From NCBI GenBank assembly GCA_003662985.1, contig QMZD01000002.1:1-24116 (forward strand): a stretch of DNA of 24,116 nucleotides. Direction: 5' to 3'. Numbering within the stretch: position 1 is the first letter of the stretch; each line of letters starts with the position of its first letter. The DNA comes from Archaeoglobales archaeon (GTDB lineage Archaea > Halobacteriota > Archaeoglobi > Archaeoglobales > Archaeoglobaceae). The notes under the pieces were generated by a model. That model did no database searches. It saw only the letters and a list, made by a program, of their open reading frames with translations, and was not told where the DNA came from. This document shows, one piece after another, positions 7,901-15,500 of the stretch. The position numbers were made by a program, and so were the translations under genes.

Positions 7901-9174
7901 ACATACCACGTTTTTGGATCTCTAAGGGTAGTGAAATTTCTGATTGAGCTGTTGGAGTAAAGGCTTGTGTTGTCTGCCTTATACGAGAAAGCTGAGTAGT
8001 AGTAGGTTGTGTTTGGAGATAAACCGGATAAAGTTATGGAAGGATTCTGCGTGTAGTTATCCCAATCTCGCTCAGGATACATAGTTTCGCCGCCAGATAG
8101 GATTACAGACTCATTCATATAGAGAGTCTGGGTATTGTTATCCCATTCAGACCATTCCGGTGACGATAGATCACTATTGAGGCTGTAGAGAACCCTGTTA
8201 GCTGATAAAACATTCGTATACCAGCTAATTGTTATGCTGGTATTCGTTAGATCGCTCTCCTGGATGTTGCTTATGACCGGAGGTTGTTCTGTCTCGAAAA
8301 GCATCGGATAGTAATCTAAAGGCAAATTCGAACTTTCACCTTCACCACACCAGAGGGTGGAGACCTGATATGGCATATCACCGATTCCATCGTTGTTTGA
8401 ATCGATTCCTGAATAATCATCCCAGTAGTTGCCGGTGTAATTCGAGTAAACATCGCCTTGGTAGCTGTACTGCCTTATTTCAGTCGAGTTCCAATTGTTA
8501 TCCCCGCAATCGATCGCGTTGTAGGTGTTGTTGATAAACCGATTGAGGTAGAAAACGTTTGTAGAAAAATCAGCCTGAATGCCGGTATCGCTATCCCTTA
8601 TCGTGTTGTTGTATATCGTGTTGTTGTAAACGGCGTTGGTATTGGCGTAGAATTCAATTCCAACAGTGGTGTTATGGATCGTGTTATCGAAAATCACAGC
8701 ATAGCCCGAATCTTCAAGCTGAATACCATCGTAGGTATTGTAAATTACATTGTTTGAGATATTGGCATGATCGGAAGGATTCAGCGAGGCGGGATTTGGT
8801 TCTACATCAATCCCATCATCATTGCTTTTCGTTGAGCCACCGGTGATAGTAAATCCAGATATGGTAACATAACTTGCATGAACCTCAATAACATCCTCGC
8901 TCGTGTCGTTTGCTTGGATAATCGTATCCATTGGATTCTGAGAGAACGATTTGAGCGTTACCGAGATGTTGATATCAATATTCTCCAAATATGTTCCACT
9001 GCAAACGACGATCGTGTCTCCATCGCTAGCATTTTTCAAGGCTGATGTGATAGTTGGAAAGTAAACATCCCCAGATGTACATGGAGTTGTTTTATTGACT
9101 ACAAGAACAGCATCAGCACTAGCTGACAGCATTACCACTACACAGACTATTAGAACTACTTTTACGACATTCAT
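1987..9174 (-). CDS. Giant secreted beta-helix / Ig-like multidomain surface protein
   Basis: A 2395-residue protein. A signal peptide (about 1-22, ending SASADA) leads to: beta-helix 1 (about 23-295) closing with a DSNNDGIGD loop; an FN3-like domain (about 297-415); beta-helix 2 (about 420-1045); an Ig-like domain (about 1045-1125); a Gly/Thr linker (TTGGGGTAGTGAGG); then a string of Ig-like or jelly-roll beta domains (about 1157-1740), including an ADGL triplet repeat. A segment at about 1742-1895 recalls CsgG/TolB-N-type domains. Two Big-1/invasin-like domains follow (about 1899-2122), and then a Ser/Cys-rich tail of unknown type (about 2125-2395). N-x-S/T sequons are very frequent. There is no C-terminal membrane helix or CTERM signal, so it is either released or held by a partner. 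GGAGGAAGGT precedes the ATG at 9174. Transcription is from the 9228-9318 block. It is probably a structural, adhesive or glycan-binding protein; no catalytic site was recognised. Confidence 0.9.
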   Translation of the reverse strand: MNVVKVVLIVCVVVMLSASADAVLVVNKTTPCTSGDVYFPTITSALKNASDGDTIVVCSGTYLENIDINISVTLKSFSQNPMDTIIQANDTSEDVIEVHASYVTISGFTITGGSTKSNDDGIDVEPNPASLNPSDHANISNNVIYNTYDGIQLEDSGYAVIFDNTIHNTTVGIEFYANTNAVYNNTIYNNTIRDSDTGIQADFSTNVFYLNRFINNTYNAIDCGDNNWNSTEIRQYSYQGDVYSNYTGNYWDDYSGIDSNNDGIGDMPYQVSTLWCGEGESSNLPLDYYPMLFETEQPPVISNIQESDLTNTSITISWYTNVLSANRVLYSLNSDLSSPEWSEWDNNTQTLYMNESVILSGGETMYPERDWDNYTQNPSITLSGLSPNTTYYYSAFSYKADNTSLYSNSSIRNFTTLRDPKTWYVDDDLADCPANFTKVQDAVNVSMDGDTIIVCNGTYVENVFVNKTLNITGIGNPVIDANQKGSGFTLASNGNVVQGFYINNSAYPGPCPLGSIPEAGIKVGYTTYLVSGMSCIQITDHESTDNIIRNNTFNGSGIFLVKGYLHGSDRNLIAENTFIASQLRIEGSSYNNITLNTFAEGTYNSYITIEGLSYRNAGNNLIYDNTFVKNFTSSMPAVWIKRYAEGNTVSNNTFSGYGGIRFDSGGCVIQNNLIVGDTPVQDEDAGIKINHASDCLIYNNTVKFKYAGIKIDSSSPYTYSTNLTLRENRMLGNTYDFYFDPGEVYTTPQFRDFDFDIDTSNNVSGGAIYYIKNASNAIFDQSAQPPIGFFACINCKNVIVRNIGLFSNSHGIILYNTSDSTIDSTNAFTNYLTGLAIYYSSNVTITNSDFSDNGNSNYGSGLYLGGSENTTIENTKVEKNWCYGIKLDESSDNTILDSNITDNGPSFYLPPTTNPCQGGYGFHFSNSNSNTIQTNHILRLANPQQGIWIGGQRYGIYLSSSNSNLIYNNYFNNSINAYDNGNNFWNISKTPGTNIINGSYLGGNYWHDYTGADTAGGDGLGDTLLPYNSSGNIAGGDYLPLTNVTPDYTAPFIGVISPEEGKTYSANYVYLKVHSPDPDIDGWWYSLNSASNVTFTPNTTITGLSNGDYTLIVYVNDTAGNLNFTVVNFSINVISGTTGGGGTAGTGAGGIPVLEEVKEPQFSIEITPKSKSYTERSLTLAFTSQYPLRRASYIVDNSSPTAISLKPYATAGTVEIERLSLGEHRIMVNGEDYYAIKGNGEVKFKIIPLTLGELLKLNTTMTSFTDDVAFSFFGRKTDYTLTFEAKGGGKIDIYLNKFHRNGIQSYNNLSGNLVTTIQLNSNYQTYEIPILENITPDVENIISFVSENAWDRGTRQWEIKNVSLIPSLPFSFPQIKAFTSDNSISENETMTTYLKIDGIINGNGSKDYKAYIYLLTPDGKKLYYPDWSETKKPIDSYYLRTNYYGRLPSSIKFNNSFSAGTYILVGKIADGLADGLADGFNTVSLSTDKLYYNNQTSVKLYINREIFSNGQEVIIEHMLTGNSTQNGTLLSSMEDPESNVVHLPTLSEKAEGKRYKPIESDYFIAFEEFINSNWKEGTYILRSNLFNDDGVLVAEDIQTFEVCGISTIKGTYLRNATDNDTSPFVLSRIRLIDSYTLETNEFEFKGNHFGYSITASPSKYYLAGEAYTSDGKIYYIPMVKLALGCENRTRNLPLRYTGEIDLADIGVTSFSLNLQGTSVLNLSESEGNCILNADLFQGEEGCSKPKVYLFVELGDEAVEKLLQTYPGDTPETLKRYFSIKVKELIQAKSPGVIITSDVDVKSALLEQENFLAENPDEADLSRIRQMVNAEYILRFNYVMLGDTNLMNLVLLDVDNVVRVSGVTARGDDISILNDLINSQGDLKSIIETWEVNNPKPPRDPSLLLTLNPETLTFEEGKDKVVIKAVVRDCRGKAIEGAKVYFKEVTDRGYVKAEGKGDYGYVFSTTDALGVAKAEYFLMQSKGVRAGVDKIEVFAKARGGKKIHRLAMVKIAGIGIEIKPEKDELLPKQQTLLHIFVYKEELGGKRTPLADKMILIEKFALLDGKVFPLGIIDAHNNPITGENGRATIKFVAGKKEGLVKIPAVYQGLGYTEAPRDEAFIEVKEKEFVLFITWTRNSLYQESGTTSATSNCPHLCCPIGEECYNSADSGSSDAEWTMSARSSIHFTSKTYWKESTGKERITASYAYKYQSSYSRTHSGSYTDGCSGNSGISGSSHVKVEDTSLSSRVSNERTWLLWETSNGDLVLAIDPIQWPVFLMKGTETDVSTSSLGEGTSTFVDVCIYDGDTGTNPRDGASCSYPGYAEKQRVSVPYYEVKPGLLILKKTGKDRWQEVVGDYHHESSRDFSSTRSYSCSSRSNSKSVRQEISGHIEIKVVKR
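4736..4771 (-). repeat. 12-bp perfect tandem repeat, three units, in frame
   Basis: Three exact copies of aatccatctgct (plus strand) at 4736-4747, 4748-4759 and 4760-4771. On the coding strand they add a four-residue ADGL-type repeat (KIADGLADGLADGF) at about residue 1470 of the 2395-residue protein. The unit is a multiple of three, so copy number can change without a frameshift. Confidence 0.95.
8377..8433 (-). repeat. 57-nt exact repeat, copy 1 (shared with the 4639-residue gene)
   Basis: This segment is base-for-base identical to 21206-21262 over 57 nt. It encodes the beta-helix closing motif [19 protein letters not shown]. Identity at every third codon position is beyond what protein constraint requires and points to recent duplication or gene conversion between the two giant genes. 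Confidence 0.93.
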
Positions 9175-9180
9175 TAATTA

Positions 9181-9193
9181 ACCTTCCTCCTTT
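9181..9193 (-). promoter_or_regulatory. Ribosome binding site of the 2395-residue gene
   Basis: On the minus strand AAAGGAGGAAGGT lies 6 nt before the ATG at 9174, a strong purine-rich Shine-Dalgarno match. It fixes the start and gives an ordinary short leader downstream of the promoter block at 9228-9318. Confidence 0.75.
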
Positions 9194-9227
9194 ACGAATT
9201 TCTTCGATGAATCAGACTTTGTTTGAA

Positions 9228-9318
9228 AGTAGAATAGACTAGGTTGTCTGGTAAGAACAATTCTTTAGAGGAAATTTAAATTTTTCGTTGTAAATTTTAT
9301 TTTAATAATTATTATTAG
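9228..9318 (-). promoter_or_regulatory. Promoter/leader block, copy A (drives the 2395-residue gene)
   Basis: A 91-bp block that aligns without gaps to 23738-23828, with about 15 mismatches nearly all in one short stretch. On the minus strand it holds, in order, ATAATAATTAT, an invariant ACGAAAAATTTAAATTT core (BRE-like ACGAAAA followed by TATA TTTAAATT), a divergent spacer of about 20 nt, and the invariant 18-mer AACCTAGTCTATTCTACT. Expected initiation about 25 nt below the TATA box falls near 9250, just before the invariant 18-mer, which would then sit at the 5' end of the mRNA. Conservation of core and leader with a free spacer is the pattern expected of a functional promoter. Confidence 0.72.
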
Positions 9319-9373
9319 CTGATGAATAACCCAACGAGGGTTACGGCAAAATATGTTTTATCTTAAACAACCT

Positions 9374-9489
9374 TCATATTTCAAACCTAACATTCTGCTC
9401 TCCAACCAAAAGATTGTAAATTAGCTTGCCGTCTAGTGTATCCAGTTCCAGCCTCAGTGGCCGATCGTGTATATTGTTTTTGTCTCCAT
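9374..9489 (-). pseudogene. Internally deleted DUF488 gene remnant
   Basis: From the ATG at 9489 the minus strand reads METKTIYTIGH and then a stop (9454-9456), matching the first residues of the intact DUF488 protein (IKRIFTIGHS). The upstream bases also match (AAAGGATAAGTTAA-ATGGAG against AAAAAGATAAATTAG-ATGGAG). Directly after it, in another frame, 9374-9440 encodes DGKLIYNLLVGEQ, matching the family member's C terminus NGRLIYDRLAGE, with clear DNA similarity (CTCTCCAACCAA against CTCTCCAGCCAA on the plus strand). About 140 central codons are gone and the two ends are out of frame. It lies downstream of the 4639-residue gene, the same relative place as the intact copy behind the other giant gene. 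An ORF of 65 codons that spans it is judged spurious. Confidence 0.82.
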
Positions 9490-9559
9490 TTAACTTATCC
9501 TTTGAATTAAAGGTATAACTTTGTTTTCGGTTTGCTATCTTTGAAAGATTCCAATGGGA

Positions 9560-9598
9560 GGGGAAAAACAATAAAAATTAAAAAGTTAAATAAAAAAT
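9560..9598 (-). terminator. Oligo-T terminator after the 4639-residue gene
   Basis: Immediately after the TAA at 9599-9601 the minus strand carries a series of T runs: TTTTTT, TTTAACTTTTT, AATTTTTATTG, TTTTT. Repeated T tracts without a needed hairpin are the usual archaeal intrinsic terminator. This would separate the giant gene from the promoter of the next unit. Confidence 0.65.
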
Positions 9599-12500
9599 TT
9601 AGGCGCCACCCTTGCCTATTCTACCTTTGTAAGCTAAAACCGCAATTAATATTGCAATGATGGCGATTATTGGCAAAGCGAGTTGCCAGAGCTGCAAAGG
9701 TTGCGGTGGAGTTGGTGTGGGTGTAGGCTTGGGTGTTGGGGTTGGTGTAGGTATTGAGATCGGAGATGGGACAGGAGATGGGGCCGGATATGGAGTAGGT
9801 ATTTCAGATGGTGTCGGGGTTGGAGTTGGTGTAGGCTTGGGTGTTGGAGTTGGGAAGGGTGTGTAGTGTGGAACTCTTATCTGCGTAGGTACAGGAGTTG
9901 GCGTGGGCTGTTTCTTTATGCAAGCATCTCCTGGATAGGATTCAAACTGGCAGGCCTGGTAGTAATTCGTCTGGTAAGTATCTTCCCTCTCCTCCACAAG
10001 TGAGAGATCATTGTTGTATATTTTAAGATATGATAAGTAGTAATTTCCGTTCTCCTCACTCTTTCCGATATCTTCTCCTCTGAATTCGAGAGTTATAAGT
10101 TGAGTTCCTGTATCAAGCGGCGCAGATTTATACAAATTGGTTATGAAGCTCCCACCAAGGCTGCCGTAAATAATATAATCTCCTTCCTGCTCGACATTCA
10201 ATTTCAGCTTAACAACTAAGTAATCGTACAATCCGTTGTTATCTGTGTCCAAGCCATAATCTTCCACAACCTCTAAAAGATGTACCGGCTTGCCCTGGAA
10301 ATCTGAGGAGTTGTAAGAGGCTGTGGTTGTGTCCTCTGCCTTCCCTATCAAACCCGGATTGTGAGAGTAGAGTTTAACTCCAACCACATCGTAAGGCCCG
10401 TCTTCACAACTGTTCCTAATCTCAATTCCGCTGAAATTCAAATAGACAATCTGATTTCCTGAATCTAAATGCATAGTGTTAGATGTGTGTGTTATCCTCT
10501 GGTTGCCTTTATAGAGAGACCCAGTTATCGTATAATCGCCCGCTTTAGAGAGGTTTACTGAGAATCCTATCCCGAGATAATCTATTAACCTATCGTTATT
10601 GGAGTCGACCGTTTCCTCGCTCACCTTAATCATTCGTGTAACTACGTTTTTGGGGTGCGGGAAAACAGCGACATTGTTTGTTTCACCAATCTCTTCAATC
10701 GTGTTGTTATAGTCAGCAACAACAAAGAAAATGTATTTTCCTGCTGGAAGGATTGCGTTAAACGTGACGTCAGCGGATTGATTCGGTGAGATGGAATACA
10801 GACTTGTTTTATCAATTATGGCACTCTCGTTGATAACAGAGGTTCCATTAACAACCGTATACGGATTGTTCTTAAACAACGCCACCTCAACATTCTCCGC
10901 AATTACACTTCCTACGTTCCTCACTTTAACATCTATTGTCGCATTATCGCCGAAATCACTTGAAACAGAGATTTCTTCCCCTCTGACTTCCAGATCTGGG
11001 CCAATAAGCACAGGAATTAATTCATGGTTGTTCGTTTCATCTCCTTCAGCAATCTCGTTGTTTTCATCGAGCATAAGATGAATATAGTAGTAACCAGCTG
11101 GAAGCCCACTAACATCCCATACCGCTGTGAGATCTTCAGTTTCGGAAATTTCGAGGCTCCTAACTGTTTGAGAGTCTATAAGCACCTTATCCTTGTTGAA
11201 GAAAGGAGAAGTACTGTAATAGAAATTAACAGTTGATTCATTCGCCTTGTAATGCCCGCGATTGATTACTGTTGTTGTAATTGAGATTTTATCGAACTCG
11301 TATAGAATATGCATAATTCTATGGGCCAAGTCTGGCATGAGGATAGGCTTAGAGGCTATGTTGTTGGTTTCATTCCCCTCTGCTATACTATCGAGCGGAT
11401 CTATCTCCACATAGATAATATGTTGTCTTCCATCAGATGGAACTGTCCAGTTTAAAGTCACCTCCTTGGTTTCACTACCTCTAATGAAATCTATTATTTT
11501 CGTTCTAATTATCCTTCCATTATCGGTGAACCTCACAAGCACATTGTCCAAGGCTAGATCTCCAACATTGTGTACTTTTACAGCTATCGTTATGTCCTTG
11601 CCCGGTTCTGGTGTACTTGAGAAACCAATATCTCCACCATCAATCTCCAAATCGACGATGATCTTATGCTTCAAAAGATAAATGCTCGCATTCTCAAACT
11701 TCGTAGTAGTTACATTGAAGGTCTCATTACCAGCGGTTACAGTTTCGTTCTGCAGTTTGATCTCCTTTTTAATATAAACATTCAGGATCTCATTCTTAGA
11801 GTTGATTATGGGAGAGAAGCTCTGTTCAAGGTCGAAATCATTCGTTAAGGTGTTGCTCATGCTCCAGCTGTCATGCGCTTTATCAAAAACAGAATAAAAT
11901 ATGTTCAAATCGCCATCCATGCGTGATTGCCATAGGATGACAGGGTTGTTTGCCGGATTCCTAGCGATCTCCAATCCTTCAACCTTTCCCTCCACGGTTA
12001 TCGACTCTGGCTCTGACCAGCTTCCATCGTAAATTGCATACAGAATTACATTCTCAGTTTTGTTCTCAGTTGAATTGTCCTTCACCCAAACAAGCATAAT
12101 TTTATCGCCAAAATAAAGCACGTCAGGAAGTCTGTCTTCCCTTCCATCGTTCGTGAATCTTGCCTTTGCAGACCAACCCGTTCCATCGAAAATTGAGTAG
12201 AATACTTCTTTATCAGAAATCGTGGATGAGTTGCCATCCATATCCTCTGTCCATACCGCAATCGCTGAATTGTTGTGGAAATCGAAATTGAGGTTGTCCG
12301 TTAGCCTTAAATCTGAGAATGCTTTCTTTTCCGGAGAGAAGGCTGTTCCATTCCATATGCTGTAGTAGTAGTCGTTTTCAAGGGGGTGATTTTCTGTTGC
12401 ATTATTTCCGATGTAAACCTCATTCCTCGGATTCTTAATCCACATTACCATCGCTTCATAACCATCGGCAACAATCTTCGGCTCATAGTCGAAGTATGAA

Positions 12501-15500
12501 TCATTCGTGAGTAAGGCTGGAGTTGTCCAGTATCCAGAAGAATAAAGTGAGTAAGCGATCTCTGCATGCTTTATAACCTCACTGAAGTTGCCCGGATTTT
12601 CCGGCAAGCTTTCATTATTCAACTTCGTCCAAACTGCTATGAATCGATTGTCTAAGGTGTATGCAAGATCAGGCTTGAAATCAGATGTGGTGTCATTGAC
12701 AATTGGTTTCGGCTCGCTCCATCCACCGCTTTCGTTAAAGGTGTAATATATGTCGAATGCCCGAGTTAGATTCTTAGATGGATTATCAGCTGAATAAACA
12801 ATCATCTCCTCGTTATCAATCCCGAGGGCAAGCTTCGGGTCGGCATCAGGATATGTGTTTTTCACGATAATGTATTCCTGAGTGGGGGAACTGTGGATTA
12901 ACTCTCCAGCCAGAGTATTGTACTCTGCAGTTAGATAATCTCTATCAGAAAGTCTCCAGTACTCCGGTTTCGAAGCTGGTTCAGTCCAGCAATTTCCATT
13001 CCAAAGATCGCATATAAACTTTCTGCCCCAGTGATCTGAGTAGAACAAGAAGTGCCAATCCACCCTTATCAAGACTCCGGCGCGAAGGGAAGTGATTGAG
13101 AAGTCGTAATTCCTATCAAGCTCAGCACCCATTCCAACGTTCGCTCCTACCGTAACCTCAACACTTGCTATGACAACACTGGCACCACCACTAGCTTCAC
13201 CCCAAATATCCACGTCAGCGGTTGCATTGTAGAACTTCAGTTCACCGCTCTCCGTCCTTTGCACAATTCCAAAGCTCACTCTTACATCCATTGTTACCCC
13301 AGCCTTAATGACCACAAAATCCCATTCAGTCAGGGGGATATCCTGAACGTCAACGATCAGATTCCAGTCAACTTCATCCAAGTATAAAGTATTACTAGAG
13401 GGTTTGTATATTGCAATTCTTTGAGCGCAGATTCCGGCAAGGGTTTGCTCTCCAAAGGTGTAATAAATTCCTCCACCATAACTCATTCTCCCCCTTCCTG
13501 TAAAAGAGCTGAATGTAGCGTTTTCTTCAAAGAAGATTCCACATGCTCCTGGATTTGAGCAGAACGTACCCTCCTGTGGCGTATGTTTGCCGGATGGTAT
13601 GTAAGTAGTTACACCGTAATGCCCGCCTACCCATGGTACTCCTGAAGGAACATCAAAGCCTGGTATTTTGTCAATAACCTCCATGATCGGCTCGATTATA
13701 CCGATAATATCCAAGGCAGAGTCTGTAATTTTTGTTACGTCTATAATCACATCCGTAACCACCAACACCGTATGAACTCCAGTCAAAACATCTCCAACTT
13801 CATCAATAACATCTTTAACATCATCTGGAAGCGGAATATCGCCTCTATATTCAATACCAGAGCCATTGAAATAGCAGATGTAAGCTTTATTATCTTTATA
13901 AAATACAACATCACCCCTCGATTTATCGTAGGAGACACCTACACCCTGATATACAAATCTGAGTAAACTATCCTTATATGCCGCTGAAAGGGATATGGAT
14001 CCGTCGTCATAATTGAAGGAGACCTCGTAATCAGACGTGTTGAAGCTCGCTTCTATATCAACTCCATCGCTGTAGTTAAAGCCGACTTCACCTTTATCAT
14101 ACTCTGCTTCAATTTCGATTTCACCGCTATATCTTATGCTTCCAGCGTAATCATCCAAATCGATAGAGACTCCCACATCAGGTGTGTCCAGTGAGAGCCT
14201 GTGTGCATCAAAATCCCAATAGAAAGTATAACCACTATATACAAATTCCACATGATCCTCAAATACGTAGATTTTGGTTACCTTTTTCAGATCGACGTAG
14301 TTCTGGCCCTCAATGTACTTCTCACCTCTGACAACTTGCGGAAACCTCGGCAAGCCTTTTGGCTGGAGTCTGTGAAAGAGTGTCTCAGCTTTAACTGTCG
14401 TCGTTTGTTCAGAAACCGCCTCAATCAAAAACATGCTAGCTCCAAGAGGCAAGTCTTCCATGTTGAATCCTTCATGGGTCGTTTGAGTGTATTTATACGA
14501 GGGATCATCAGGATAGTAATACCAAACACATTCCGGATCGGGATGTCCCTGAATGCAGAACTTCTTCGTTATCGCTTCTTGAGTTGGAGGCGTTACTGAT
14601 ACCCTCAGTGGATCTAGTTCTCCATCCCATCCAACGCTAACCTCCAATCCATTTTCAATACCGTATCCTTTCAAGAAGTACTTAGTGTACATCGGATTTA
14701 TTTCGAGAATATCCGGATACCTTGCAAGGCTGTTAAAGGTTCTGTGAGTTCTCACTGCTCTTTCTGAATAGGGGTCATTCGTCTCAGCCTGTATAGTTGC
14801 ATTTCCAACTTGATTGAATGCATAGTCAAAGATTGCAGTTCCATTCTCATTTGTGAATGCAATCGGTGGGAAGATCACTCCGTTTTCCTCCTCTGAAATC
14901 TCGGAGAAGTTAACTTGCATACTTGAAACTGAGATCGGATTTCCGTTGCAGTCAGTTATTTGAGCAAAGCCTACGAGGTGTTGGTTTTCATACGATATTG
15001 CTCCCATCTCGAGTCCAAAGCAAGTGAGAGGAGGTGAGGTGAGAGGATACATGTCCTGATTATTTCCTCCGGTTATGTTATAGGGACTATCGCATATTCC
15101 ATTGTTGTCCGAATCATAACATCCCTCAGAGGGTTCATCGTAATCACTCCAGTAATTGCCTCTTGAGTCATTGTACCAAAGGTAGAGGGATCTTCCGTCA
15201 TCCAATGCCGAATATTCGTTATTTAAGAAGCTATTGTTCTCAACCACTATAGATTCCATAGCTTCAGCTGGAAGTAAAGCTGCTGTATGGTTAAGCCTAA
15301 CTCCTCTATAATTCTCATTTAGAATGTTCTGAGAAATGTTAACAAAAGTGCAGTCCACCAGACTTATACCTGCATCGCTGTACGAGGCTGTATTTTTGAT
15401 AATTTTGTTGAAATTGGAGTTTTTCATATGAATTGCATCGTTTTTACAGTTTATTACACTATTATCCTCAATTGTGTTGCCATCGGAGTGATTGAGATAA

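Noticed and set aside
1987..9174. The 2395-residue gene being two genes fused by an assembly error
   Set aside because: The frame is open throughout, domain changes pass through ordinary linkers such as the Gly/Thr tract, and no internal signal peptide or ribosome site stands out.
9537..9549. Perfect palindrome atctttgaaagat as a terminator hairpin
   Set aside because: The loop is a single base, so no stable hairpin forms, and the T runs that would end transcription lie upstream of it.
9374..9571. 65-codon minus-strand ORF read as a small gene
   Set aside because: It crosses the DUF488 remnant in a mixed frame: only its tail matches DUF488, its start lies in the terminator-proximal AT-rich DNA, and the natural start of the remnant is in another frame.
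9657..9866. Plus-strand ORF rich in Gly-Val ([11 protein letters not shown])
   Set aside because: It is the mirror of the Pro/Thr stalk coding repeat of the giant gene and has no ribosome site.
14201..14599. 132-codon plus-strand ORF opposite the giant gene
   Set aside because: Long open frames on the opposite strand are expected across a 14-kb gene. No signal, domain or promoter was seen.
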